Shown: piece after piece, positions 11,064-20,995 of the stretch
Position numbering within the stretch: the stretch's first letter is position 1
Layout: every line of letters starts with the position of its first letter
Assembly: GCA_014529385.2 (NCBI GenBank)
Contig: CM043962.1
Span: 121,913,970 to 121,977,969 of the forward strand
Reading direction: 5' to 3'
Origin: Adiantum capillus-veneris
Lineage: Eukaryota > Streptophyta > Polypodiopsida > Polypodiales > Pteridaceae
Length of the DNA stretch: 64,000 bases
Translations under genes and position numbers: made by a program
Notes under the pieces: generated by a model
Told to the model about the DNA's origin: nothing
Database searches by the model: none
What the model saw: only the letters and a program-made list of their open reading frames with translations

Positions 11064-12985
11064 GAGTTTGGGAAGCCGATAAGCACCACGGGCAAGCCCT
11101 CTTAGCAGGAGGAAGGGCCGACTTTGACCTGCATGAAAACCTGCAGGGAGAGGCTCTCCGGATGCGCGCTAGTTACGGCAGCAACCTTCGCTTCTGTTGC
11201 ACGGCCGCAAGACGACCACACCGGCGTAGAGGAGTGTTTCCCTACTTGCGCAGTCGGCCATGGTGGCAGCAGAGAGTTGAGTTTTTTTTTTTGAAAAAAA
11301 AAATCCTTATTTTTGCCCTACCCTACTAAGGGTTTTGGGCCACGGTCCCATTATCCGGGCCCAACCAAGCCACATCACACGTCATCGACGGCAACATCAC
11401 ATGACATCGACGGGCGCCACCATCTCCGAAGTCGAGTAGCGCTCACGCAACACCCCATGGGTAGTTCGTCATAGCCACGCGTTTGGAAGTTCCAAGGACA
11501 TGCAGGTAGTGAGGTACAAGCTCTTCAATACGGAAAAGCTTTCGAAACTCAAGGCTTCGGTAAAGTTCAAGGTAACCTTTTTATATTGGTTTTTTCTCAG
11601 TTGATTACCCTTATAGCTTATGCAGGGTGGCATAGTTGCCTAGTAATAATGGTCCATCCAGTTGTGATTGTTATTGCAAGCAGCATGTATCCGTACACGG
11701 GTACCATTCAACAGCATGTGATTGCCAACACTTTGATTCCCGAGCTCAGATAGAGGACTGAACCTACAATTGGGTGGTTTCAATCCCAAACCACAACCTA
11801 TGGTAACTACCCTTGTCTCAGGCAGGGCCTGTGCTCAAGTCAAGCAAGGCACAACTCAGGCAAGGCATGTGCTCAAGTCAGGCAAGGCCTGTGCTTTGTC
11901 CACTCAAGGTGCTCGTCAAGGACAATCATTAATTATTATTTCACGATGTTGGTCAGCATGACTCGGATCGAAGTTCACGGCAGGATGTTTGCCATCAATG
12001 TAATCAACCAGGTTTATGATCCTCAGCAAGCATCTTTTGATGCAACAACCAGATTTGTTACTCGTATTAGGTCTTCCGCGATAGAGGAGCGCATCTCCAT
12101 AGCTTGCATTGGCCATTCACTTTCTTCGCAATTTCACAACTTACAAGCGCATGTCTCTCTCTCTATCTGTGTTAAGTGCAAGGTCACTTCTATGCCTATA
12201 CAACTTGCTAAACTGCGGGAGAACTAAGCTATCCTTTTCACTATTGAGCACTCGCACGATTCTCAATATCATGTCTTTCGGCAAGGTCCTTGACAGCATG
12301 AAGTAGAGTAGTTATTGAGCATGCGCTTGATAAACTCTCGTATGCAATGGAACGGATGATCAATTCATAGCACCAGGCAGGTCTGAAATGCATAACTTGT
12401 GCGTGTTCTACTAATTTTCACTTACATTTACAATTCAACATGGTCGATTTTTTGTGCATGAACGACAAGGTCATCTCTCTTTGCTATGACATCTGTCGTC
12501 AATAGCATTTGTTGGCAATGAGGCCAGACAGATTTCTATGAAGCAAGGCTTCAATTTCTACATCTTGCATTGAAGTTGGTCATGTTTGGCATATGCTATG
12601 AGCATACACAATGGGGAAGGAATAGGCAAGGTGTTTGCACGTGGATTCAATTTTGTAGGTTATGGCCTTATGTACCAGACGGGTGTATAGGACATACGAG
12701 GACGTCTGTGCAGATATGGCTATGGGCCATTTTGGAATGAGTTTTCCTTCCAACTTTCATGAAAACTGGTTGTAGCAACAACGACCAGGTTAGCCAAGTT
12801 TAACTTTTTCTTGTTTTTTCATGTTTACACTTTACTTGGCAATTACTGTCATTGTGCAAAGCAAAGTTCTTTGGCAATTTTATATGCAGCAAGGCTTCGG
12901 GGAACTGGCAAAATAGGGAATATCAACTCACCGAATCCCTACCAGTCTAAATTGTGCAAGGCACTTATGTTTTTGGTTCTCACGG
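11064..12985. other. Non-coding flank with a small minisatellite
   Basis: No gene is recognised. A T12-G-A10 type tract at about 11282-11303 resembles the poly(T) starts of the LINE 3' ends at 38403 and 48307. Between about 11815 and 11925 a CAGGCAAGGC / TGTGCTCAAGTC phrase is repeated imperfectly three to four times. The stretch continues, after the nested Tat element, at 20996. Confidence 0.4.
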
Positions 12986-13928
12986 TGTCAGGAGTTTTTT
13001 GGAGCAAGGGATTGTGCATATGTACATACACATGCATGGTGCATCGAATAAAGGATTGCCCAATTTCCATAGCCAGGTGGTTACGTGGGGCCCACATGTG
13101 TACAGGTAGGGCAGCATGTACATAGTGCATCGATTTTCATCGTTACCAGTACCAGTGTGTTTTTTCTACAATAATGAGGAGTTGGTAGCGCGTAAAACTT
13201 CTCGAGGAAGCTATCTGCGGGCCGACGACATGAGGTAAGCAGGTGCGCCAGATGGCATCTAGTGGCGTCAGGAGGGCGAAGGGTGTCAATACTTGCACGT
13301 GGATAAGTACGGACACAACGTGGATGTTTTCTTGTGATAATTATGCAGAAAGGTCATCATGAGGACCATATTTTGGGGCCACTTCATGTGGTGGCGGGAT
13401 GCATTATTGGAAAAATTTGAGTGCTAGGTGTGCGCATGGATGCAGCAGGGTGACAACTATGCACTGCGAGGTTAGTTTTTGGCCTGTTCGGGATCCGTTT
13501 GAGGTCATCTAAAAGGCCAAGGGTGCCCAAGTAATAAAGCTAAGTGTGGGAACTGAAAAAACATAGAGAAGACCAGAAAAAAAGTGGACAGAAGAGGAGG
13601 AACAGCCGCAGGTGTGTTTTTGGTGTTTTTGGAGCCTGTTTTGACCCTAAACTGCTCATCCGAGGTCGGATTTGAGCACTTTGACATTGTAGACTGGGGT
13701 TTTGGGCCATTCCGGACGCGATGGCGCTGTCCATTTTTCCAAATTCCTCACTCTTTTTGTGCTATTTTTGATGTGTAAGTTTCTCCTATGAGCGAAGCTT
13801 CTGCTCCAATTTGTGATTGTATCCGGTATCTTTCACCCATATTGTGTGAGCTATTTGCCCCATTGGTGTTGGCCCAAGCTCAATTCTATCTAAACATCAG
13901 AAATTCTCCTCTTTTGAGTTGCATTTTT

Positions 13929-13990
<62 letters not shown>

Positions 13991-14168
13991 CTGTGTGGAG
14001 TGGGCACGTGGATAGTCTCTTTCCTCTCACTCCATAGGTGTGTTCCCTGTCTCGGCCAAGTGTGTTGTGTAAGCCGAGTGGTGCCCCATAGTGTGTGTGT
14101 GTGTATCTTCCCAAGAGTGTGTGTCGGGTCGTTATAGAGGCGCTGTGTGTGTTTTCATTCCGCTCACA
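12986..14168 (+). repeat. 5' LTR of the Tat-type element
   Basis: It begins TG and ends CA, and aligns end to end with 19841-20991. The 32-bp length difference comes mainly from the GT array at about 13930-13986, which is much shorter in the 3' copy. VCVCVC reading frames here are artefacts of that array. Confidence 0.9.
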
Positions 14169-14172
14169 TTCT

Positions 14173-15220
14173 TTTGGCGCCCCAACGGAGGATCTTCTTC
14201 GAGTACTTTCTGCTTCGAGCTTCAAGCTTCGAGATTCGGGATTACAGGTTGCAGGTTGCAGGTTGCAGATTACAGGTTACAGGTTACAGGCTACAAGGAC
14301 AGGTACAGGTACAGGTAGCTGGAGTACAGTGATATACTAGCATTGGTGTCACTTGCAGTTGTTGTGGGTATGCATCACTTGGCCCTTGTTTGAGCGAATT
14401 GTCTTTTGGATTGTACGTTACTTGTGGAAACTACCATGGTACGCCTTTGTGGAGCCATATATGGTTTTATTTGGCAGTCCCAGCCATTTCTGAGACTTGG
14501 TCTGGAAGATAGTCATTTCTGAGACTTGACTATACGCGATTTGCATTAGCCTTCGTGTGAGGGTCGATAGCGTGAGGTTTTATTGAGCTGGGGGATTCTC
14601 AAATGTGGAGATCCTTTCGGTGATATAGGTAGTTGGAGCACCCTTTTTGTGACCTCGCCATAGGCTATGTACTAGTGAGTCCTATTTGATGCTCGAGTTC
14701 TATTGTTGACAGTTTATGCATACATATACAGTCTATATTTTGGGTTCCTACTGCTCTACTTCTGGGGAAACTCTGCCAAAATTTGTTCTAAGTTGTGATG
14801 GCTAGTTTATTGGTCTTTTGAGCCATTTATGCTGTGATGCTACTGAAATTTTGGCAAAATCAGAGGATAAGTCAGGTGTGCCTTCTTGGGAGCTGCATGG
14901 TTGGCTTTAATGGATGATCAAAATGGCCCTCAATTCACTCCATTTCATTTAACTCAAAGAATCCAGATAAATGTTCATGTGTCCAGGAAGATTTTTTTCC
15001 AGCAGCGCATAGTCTTTATGTTCGGGGCAAGAAGATTACGAGAGATCTTGGAATGTCCTTTGCCTGTTGTAATTCCGATGATCAACTATTTGATGTGCAT
15101 GTGTTTGTCCTTATCTAAAGTTGAGCTCCATTGAAGTTTCTGGGAATTGAGTCAGTAAAAGTTTTGGGTTCTTGCATGTGTGTTCAAAGGGGTTCTCAAA
15201 GCATTGTAACTTGGGTAGCG
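14173..15220 (+). other. Primer site, 7-bp minisatellite and leader
   Basis: Directly after the 5' LTR comes TTTTGGCGCCCCAACGGAGG, a primer-site layout of the TGGCGCC type; I cannot name the tRNA. At about 14243-14320 a minisatellite of 6-7 bp units (variants of ACAGGTT, GCAGGTT, ACAGGT) is repeated about ten times. The rest up to the gag ATG is non-coding leader. Confidence 0.65.
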
Positions 15221-16846
15221 ATGGCTTTCTCTTATCCGGAGTTTCATGGAAGAAGTGATGAAGATGTGGAAGATTTTTTGGAAAAGATGGAGGTTGCCTA
15301 CATTAGCAACCAGATTCATGACCCTGCGCAGATGTTACGTCTTCTCCAAATTTGTTTGAAGAGTGATGCACGTGTCTGGGCCAACACATTTGAAGAGGAG
15401 TTGCGTGCAGCGGATCCACCTGTAAGATTGAGTTGGGACAATCTAAGGCATGGGTTGGAAGTGGAGCTTGTGAAGATAGAAGATCCTGACAAAGTGTGGC
15501 AAGAAGTACAAGGTTTGGTGCAAAAGGAAGGTGAGCCAGTAGATGCGTACATACGTAAGTTCTCATTGGCATGGGAGCGGATGTGCAAGGCCTTAGCACC
15601 ACAGGTACCCCCGCCTGACATGATGAAGAAGGACAGGTTCTTGGCTGGTCTTTGGGAGAATATACATTGGAGAGTGGAGCTAAAGAAGCCTAGGACATAT
15701 GAAGATGCACTAGAGGTAGCAAGGAACAAAGAGTGGAAGTTGAGGAAAATGAGCCAGTTAGGGGTGGAGTCTTTGCCCATGAGGTCTGAATTTCAGGCTA
15801 TAGAGTCTTTACAAGGTCGCATATCAAGGGTTCGTCATGAACCAGTGGTTCCTGTTACTACTCAGGTTATGCCAGCAGTGGTCACTACATCGGTGCAAGA
15901 TGATGGGCTAAGGCAAGACATGAGGCAAGTGGTAGATTTGATGAAGAATCTCAGCCTAAACATGCTAGGTCAAGTGGGAAATAATCGAGGTCGAGGGAGG
16001 TTTGCAAATCAGCCAGGAGGTGAAGAAAGGCCTAGGAATGGTGTTTCACAAAGCAATGGTAGGTTTTGGAGGCAGACGCCCACATGTTACAATTGTGGAG
16101 AGTTGGGTCACATCAGCCCGCAATGTGATAAGCCACCAAGGATGGGGGGAGACATGTATCCATTGCCAAGACAGGTGTTAACTAGGTCAAATGATTATGG
16201 CATCAAAATTGAGGGAGATGAAGGAACCAGTGGATTAACCCAAGAGGAAAAGGGAAAGACAAAAGTGCTAAGTGTAGTTACCTTGGAGAAGGCATCAAAG
16301 CTAGAGGATACATTAGTGATGCCTATTGGGAAGAGGACCATAGAGGATAAGGAAGGAAGAAGTGCCCCAGGTCCTAGTAAGAAGAAAGGAAAGAGCCATG
16401 AAGGCGAGGATGTCAAGGCCAAGAGAAAAAGGAGATCTCGTCGAAAGTTTCATGTTTCAGATTTTCCACTAGGGGATGGGCAATTAAGCTATGACTTGAA
16501 GGAGGATCTGACGAGCAGGAAGGCAGATGTTACTTTTGGGCAGCTTATAGAGATGGTGCCTAAGCTAAAGCGACAGTGGAAGAGGATGGTTAACCCAATG
16601 GAGAAGGAGCCAGAGAGAGGTTTAGTAAAGGTGTTGGCAATGGATGAGCTACCAGACATTTGTCCAATAGTAGATGTGTGGCATAAAAGGAAAAATTTGG
16701 AACAAGGTTATGTGGATGGCGGAGCCCAAATATGTGTCATAACACACTCATGCGTTGAGAAGATGGGTCTCACAGTGGCTGGGGTGTCAGGTTTTCGGAT
16801 CAGATCGGCAAACCATCAAAAAGTAAAATGCTTGGGTGTTGTATAG
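15221..16846 (+). CDS. Gag and N-terminal protease of the Tat-type element
   Basis: The likely start is ATG 15221 (GCGATGG context, MAFSYPEFHG). Upstream codons are open but lack gag similarity. The order is a Retrotrans_gag capsid domain (about residues 5-180, with LSWDNLRHGLEVEL and EGEPVDAYIRKF), a charged hinge, a zinc knuckle CYNCGELGHISPQC near 16085-16126, a basic region (KKKGKSHEG, KRKRRSRRK), and a retropepsin start with YVDGGAQICVI near 16711. The active-site triad reads D-G-G rather than D-[ST]-G. The frame ends at TAG 16844-16846 inside the protease and then stays open in the same frame, so the stop looks like a nonsense mutation. The protein would form particles and bind the RNA. 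Confidence 0.85.
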   Translation: MAFSYPEFHGRSDEDVEDFLEKMEVAYISNQIHDPAQMLRLLQICLKSDARVWANTFEEELRAADPPVRLSWDNLRHGLEVELVKIEDPDKVWQEVQGLVQKEGEPVDAYIRKFSLAWERMCKALAPQVPPPDMMKKDRFLAGLWENIHWRVELKKPRTYEDALEVARNKEWKLRKMSQLGVESLPMRSEFQAIESLQGRISRVRHEPVVPVTTQVMPAVVTTSVQDDGLRQDMRQVVDLMKNLSLNMLGQVGNNRGRGRFANQPGGEERPRNGVSQSNGRFWRQTPTCYNCGELGHISPQCDKPPRMGGDMYPLPRQVLTRSNDYGIKIEGDEGTSGLTQEEKGKTKVLSVVTLEKASKLEDTLVMPIGKRTIEDKEGRSAPGPSKKKGKSHEGEDVKAKRKRRSRRKFHVSDFPLGDGQLSYDLKEDLTSRKADVTFGQLIEMVPKLKRQWKRMVNPMEKEPERGLVKVLAMDELPDICPIVDVWHKRKNLEQGYVDGGAQICVITHSCVEKMGLTVAGVSGFRIRSANHQKVKCLGVV

Positions 16847-16855
16847 AGCTTAGAA

Positions 16856-18862
16856 GTGGAGGCATATGATGCAAAGGCAATGGTTGATTTTCATGTGATG
16901 CCAGCAGGGTTGGGAGCATATCCTATTATACTGGGCATACCATGGTTACGTGCAGTGGGAGCTGTTCAAGATTTGCGACATGGTACGATTAGCCTCTATG
17001 GAAAGACAGGTACCAAGAAGCTTTATAATATGTACACAAGGAAACGATTAGATGAGGATGAGGTTGAGTCTAGTGATGAATACTCTTCCACTGTGACAGA
17101 TGAGCACAGTGATAGCACTACCAGCAGTGATGAGGATGCTGATGTTGCATTTCTTTTGATGGACAAAGAAATACAGGAGTTTGGTTTAGTTGCATTTGCG
17201 AATGAGGTTGAAGATGAAAGTGAAGGGCCTTATGAAGTGATTGAAGGACTGATGCAAACCAAGGTTGAGTTGTCAAAGAAGCAGGAATTGATGACACAAA
17301 TGATCAGTGGAGACCTCTCAGCTATGGAGAAGGATATATATTTGCACATGCTGGCTAGTTTTCCTGATTTGTTCATTACTTCATATGAAGAGATCAGAGG
17401 GTTCAAGGGCGAAGAGATGCATATAGAGCTGAAAGAAGGTGCTAAGCCAGTGTGGCAAAGGCTAAGAAGTATGGGTCAAGAGAAAATGGAAGCCTTGCGA
17501 GAAGAGGTGGACAAGTTGTTGAAGGCAGGGTTCATAGTCCCTGTGGAGACCACAGAATGGGTGAGTCCAGTTGTAGTCAGTCCAAAGAAGGATGGGAAGT
17601 GGAGAATTTTTATAGATTTTAAACCCTTAAACACAGCCACTAAGAAGAACCCATATCCTCTTCCATTCATCGATCAGATCTTGGATTCAGTGGCAGTTTA
17701 TGAGAGGTACAATGTGTGTGATGGTTTTTCAGGCTATTTTCAATTGAAGATTGCTCTTAAAGACCGCACAAAGACAACTTTTATTACGCCATGGGGCTGC
17801 TATTGCTACACAGTATTGCCATTTGGGTTGTCAAATGGACCTTCCCTCTATCAAGAGAGAGCAAATTGGGTGTTGGAACCATTCATTGGTAGTTGTGTTA
17901 AAGCTTTTATGGATGACTTCTGTGTTTATAGCAGTAGGGCTGAACACCATGAGAAGCTGCAGATGGTATTGGCTCGAGATGATGAATGTGGAGGACAACA
18001 AAATCCAAAGAAATGTCATCTAGCACAGCCAAGGGTGAAGTTATTGGGCCACATGGTGTCAGAAAATGGCATTGAGGCTGATCCAGACAAGGTTAAGTCT
18101 ATTATTCTTCTTCCATCACCTACGAGTACGAAGCAATTGGCAACCTTTATACACAAAGTGAAGTACATGGCAAGGTTTATTCCATTGTCTTCTCAGATTC
18201 TTTATCCATTACAACAAGTGGCAAAGCATGATCCATTGCAATGGGATGACAAGTGTGAAGAAGTGTTTCAAGAGGTGAAAGAGGTGTTAGGGGGGTTGTC
18301 AGCCATGCAGGCTCCTGATTGGGAGAAATTTTTTTATGTAAATCCCTCAGTAGGGGATGACGCCATTGGAGCCATGCTATTGCAAAAGGGGAAGGGCAGC
18401 CATTATATGAGGCCAGTGTATTGTGCAAGCCGAGTGAAGTTGGTAGCGGAGAGAAAGTTCTCGCAAGTAGAGCTAGTGATGGCTAGTGTAATATTTGCTT
18501 GTCGACGATTTCGTCATTACTTGCTACCACAACCTTTTGTTTTCTTGACGAGTTATGCCTTTTTGCCACAGTTAATTAATGGCACTAACATGTCAAATGT
18601 GGTGAAGAAATGGGTAATTGAGCTGCAAGAGTTTGAGTTCTCTTTTCTAGTGGAAGATAGTACAAGGGCTACCCTAGCTGATTTGTTGACCTACAAGGAG
18701 AATCCCCTTATTGTTAAGGAAGAGGTGGTGAGAAAGGTAGTTGAAGAAGTGCCACAGATCAGCAATGCACATGTGTTGTTCTTTGATGGTTCATACAGAG
18801 AGAGCTACGAAAAACCATTATGGCGTTTGATGTGTTTGAAAAGTGGGGGATTGATGCAATAG
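16856..18862 (+). CDS. Protease end, reverse transcriptase, RNase H
   Basis: The frame is the same as gag after the amber stop. It opens with the second half of the protease (YPIILGIPWLRAVGA), then an acidic spacer. Reverse transcriptase follows, with DGKWRIFIDFKPLN, a KTTFITPWGCYCYTVLPFGL palm block and the catalytic box AFMDDFCVYSS near 17904. The following RNase H keeps the fold signature (CASRVKLVAERKFSQVEL) but has VNPS and TSY where catalytic aspartates are expected (TDAS, TDH). A second RNase H begins as VLFFDGSYRE near 18774. Two RNase H domains, the first inactive, is the Tat-lineage arrangement. The second is cut off after about ten residues by a deletion and the frame ends at 18862. 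Confidence 0.85.
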   Translation: MEAYDAKAMVDFHVMPAGLGAYPIILGIPWLRAVGAVQDLRHGTISLYGKTGTKKLYNMYTRKRLDEDEVESSDEYSSTVTDEHSDSTTSSDEDADVAFLLMDKEIQEFGLVAFANEVEDESEGPYEVIEGLMQTKVELSKKQELMTQMISGDLSAMEKDIYLHMLASFPDLFITSYEEIRGFKGEEMHIELKEGAKPVWQRLRSMGQEKMEALREEVDKLLKAGFIVPVETTEWVSPVVVSPKKDGKWRIFIDFKPLNTATKKNPYPLPFIDQILDSVAVYERYNVCDGFSGYFQLKIALKDRTKTTFITPWGCYCYTVLPFGLSNGPSLYQERANWVLEPFIGSCVKAFMDDFCVYSSRAEHHEKLQMVLARDDECGGQQNPKKCHLAQPRVKLLGHMVSENGIEADPDKVKSIILLPSPTSTKQLATFIHKVKYMARFIPLSSQILYPLQQVAKHDPLQWDDKCEEVFQEVKEVLGGLSAMQAPDWEKFFYVNPSVGDDAIGAMLLQKGKGSHYMRPVYCASRVKLVAERKFSQVELVMASVIFACRRFRHYLLPQPFVFLTSYAFLPQLINGTNMSNVVKKWVIELQEFEFSFLVEDSTRATLADLLTYKENPLIVKEEVVRKVVEEVPQISNAHVLFFDGSYRESYEKPLWRLMCLKSGGLMQ

Positions 18863-19812
18863 GCCCGTTACCTATCACAAGCAGGGGCAAAAGCTATATT
18901 TTGACTGCAGTGGACTATCTCTCTAGATGGGTAGAGGCTATAGCAGTAAAACAGATCAATGCAAAGGATGTAGCAAAATTTGTGTATGATGAAATATGTT
19001 GCAAGTTTGGGGTGCCACTGGAGCTACTTTCAGATAAGGGGCCTGGCTTTAGAGCTAAACTGCTAGATTTTTTATGCGCAAAGATGAAGATTAGGCACCA
19101 GCATACCACTCCTTATTACCCACAGTGTAATGGCTTAAATGAAAGATTCAATGGTGAGTTGGTACAGATTCTTTCGAAAGTGACGGAGCACCAAGGAAAG
19201 AATTGGGATTTGGAATTGCCTAGTGCATTATGGGCTTACCGTACTTCGGTGAAGACAGGTACAGGGTTTACTCCATTTCATTTGGTGTATGGAAAAGAAG
19301 CACTATTGCCTGTGGAAGTAGAGTTGCCTGCGGTCAAGATGTTAGAGAAGTTGCTTGGGCCGCCTAGTGATGCATTCAAAGAGAGGCTCTTGCAGTTACA
19401 AGAGGTTCAGTTGGATAGGATGAGCACATTGGAGCATTATGGGCAGATGCAGGATAAGGCTTTGGCAAAGATAAATGAAAAGGTCAAAAGTAAGGGTATC
19501 AAGAAACATGACTTGTGTTTGCGCTACAACAGTAAGCTGGACAACACCTTCCAAAAGAAGTTTCAAATTAAGTGGGAAAGCCCTTTCAAGGTAGTGGAGT
19601 GTTTTCCAAATGGCACATATCAGCTAGCTAACCTGGATGGTGTTCTACATAAGTCAAGGGTAAATGGATTGCGCCTTAAATTGTATCATGCTAGATTGAT
19701 GATGGTGGAGCAAGATGAGCTGTCTGTGGATCAAGCAGTGTTGGTGAGGGATGAGGAGACCTGTGATGCGGCGAGTCTCATATCTCTCTTTGCTGTTGTT
19801 GATCATGAATGA
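18820..19812 (+). CDS. Integrase core of the Tat-type element
   Basis: This lies in a different frame from the upstream pol and overlaps its end. The DDE core is complete in its acidic residues: WGIDAIGPLP (first Asp, about 18850), LSDKGPGF (second Asp, about 19030) and GLNERFNGEL (Glu, about 19140). The C-terminal part has a GPY/F-like segment (SPFKVVECFPNGTYQLAN). The N-terminal HHCC zinc finger expected upstream is absent. The apparent start MAFDVFEKW is simply the first codons after the deletion junction. It would catalyse insertion of the cDNA if expressed as part of Pol. Confidence 0.85.
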   Translation: MAFDVFEKWGIDAIGPLPITSRGKSYILTAVDYLSRWVEAIAVKQINAKDVAKFVYDEICCKFGVPLELLSDKGPGFRAKLLDFLCAKMKIRHQHTTPYYPQCNGLNERFNGELVQILSKVTEHQGKNWDLELPSALWAYRTSVKTGTGFTPFHLVYGKEALLPVEVELPAVKMLEKLLGPPSDAFKERLLQLQEVQLDRMSTLEHYGQMQDKALAKINEKVKSKGIKKHDLCLRYNSKLDNTFQKKFQIKWESPFKVVECFPNGTYQLANLDGVLHKSRVNGLRLKLYHARLMMVEQDELSVDQAVLVRDEETCDAASLISLFAVVDHE

Positions 19813-19823
19813 TCTAGCAGGCT

Positions 19824-19838
19824 AGGGGATGGGAAAAT
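19824..19838 (+). other. Polypurine tract
   Basis: AGGGGATGGGAAAA lies directly before the 3' LTR, where the second-strand primer is made by RNase H. Confidence 0.75.
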
Positions 19839-19840
19839 TA

Positions 19841-20991
19841 TGTCAGGAGTTTTTTGGAGCAAGGTATTGCGCATATGTACATACACATGCATGGTGCATC
19901 GAATAAAGGATTGCCCAATTTCCATAGCCAGGTGGTTACATGGGGCCCACATGTGTACAGGTAGGGCAGCATGTACATAGTGAATCGATTTTCATCGTTA
20001 CCAGTACCAGTGTGTTTTTTCTACAATAATGAGGAGTTGGTAGCGCGTAAAAATTCTCGAGGAAGCTATCTGTGGGCCGACGACATGAGGTAAGCAGGTG
20101 CGTCAGATGGCATCTAGTGGCGTCAGGAGGGCGAAGGGGGTCAATACTTGCACGTGGATAAGTACAGACACAACGTGGATGTTTTCTTGTGATAATTATG
20201 CAGAAAGGTCATCATGAGGACCATATTTTGAGTCCACTTCACGTGGTGGCGGGATGCATTATTGAAAAAATTTGAGTGCTAGGTGTGCGCATGGATGCAG
20301 CAAGGTGACAACTATGCACTGCGAGGTCAGTTTTTGGCCTGTTCGGGGTCCGTTTCAGGTCATCTAAAAGTCTAAGGGTGCCCAAGTAATAAAGCTAAGT
20401 GTGGGAACTGAAAAAACAGAGAGAAGACCAGAAAAAACGTGGAGAGAAGAGAAGGAATAGCCGCAGGTGTGTTTTTGGTGTTTTTGGAGCCTGTTTTGGC
20501 CCTAAACTGCTCATCCGAGGTCGGATTTGAGCACTTTGACATTGTAGACTGGGGTTTTGGGCCATTCTGGACACGATGGCACTGTCCATTTTGCCAAATT
20601 CCTCACTCTTTTTGTGCTGTTTTTGCTGTGTAAGTTTCTCCTATGAGCGAAGCTTCTGCTCCAATTTGTGATTGTATCTGGTATCTTTTACCCATATTGT
20701 GTGAGCTATTTGCCCCATTGGTGTTGGCCCAAGCTCAATTGTATCTAAACATCAGAAATTCTCCTCTTTTGAGCTGCATTTTTGGGTGTGTGTGTGTGTG
20801 TGTGTGTGTCTGTGTGGAGTGGGCACGTGGATAGTCTCTCTCCTCTCACTCCATAGGTGTGTTCCCTGTCTCGGCGAGGTGTGTTGTGTAAGCCGAGTGG
20901 TGCCCCATAGTGTGTGTGTGTGTGTGTATCTTCCCAAGAGTGTGTGTCGGGTCGTTATAGAGGTGCTATGTGTGTTTTCATCCCGCTCACA
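19841..20991 (+). repeat. 3' LTR of the Tat-type element
   Basis: It begins TGTCAGGAG and ends CGCTCACA, matching 12986-14168. The GT array is shorter (about 20786-20810). The 4-bp target repeat ACGG follows at 20992. Confidence 0.9.
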
Positions 20992-20995
20992 ACGG

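Larger units (their letters stand above)
12986..20991 (+). mobile_element. Complete Tat-type Ty3/gypsy retrotransposon
   Basis: The 8.0-kb element is bounded by LTRs beginning TGTCAGGAG and ending CGCTCACA. A 4-bp target duplication ACGG lies outside both ends (12982-12985 and 20992-20995). Inside are a GGCGCC-type primer site, a leader, gag, protease, RT, degenerate RNase H, the start of a second RNase H, an integrase core and a polypurine tract. The LTRs differ by roughly 3% by eye, so the insertion is not very recent. The coding region has an amber stop in the protease and a deletion before integrase, so it is probably non-autonomous. Confidence 0.9.

Noticed and set aside
11815-11925. CRISPR-like repeats
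   Set aside because: Irregular short repeats without equal spacers, in eukaryotic DNA.
13788-14225. VCVCVC / THTHTH frames
   Set aside because: They arise from the GT array in the LTR; the same holds for 20752-21144, 26278-26741, 60892-61611 and 62993-63478.
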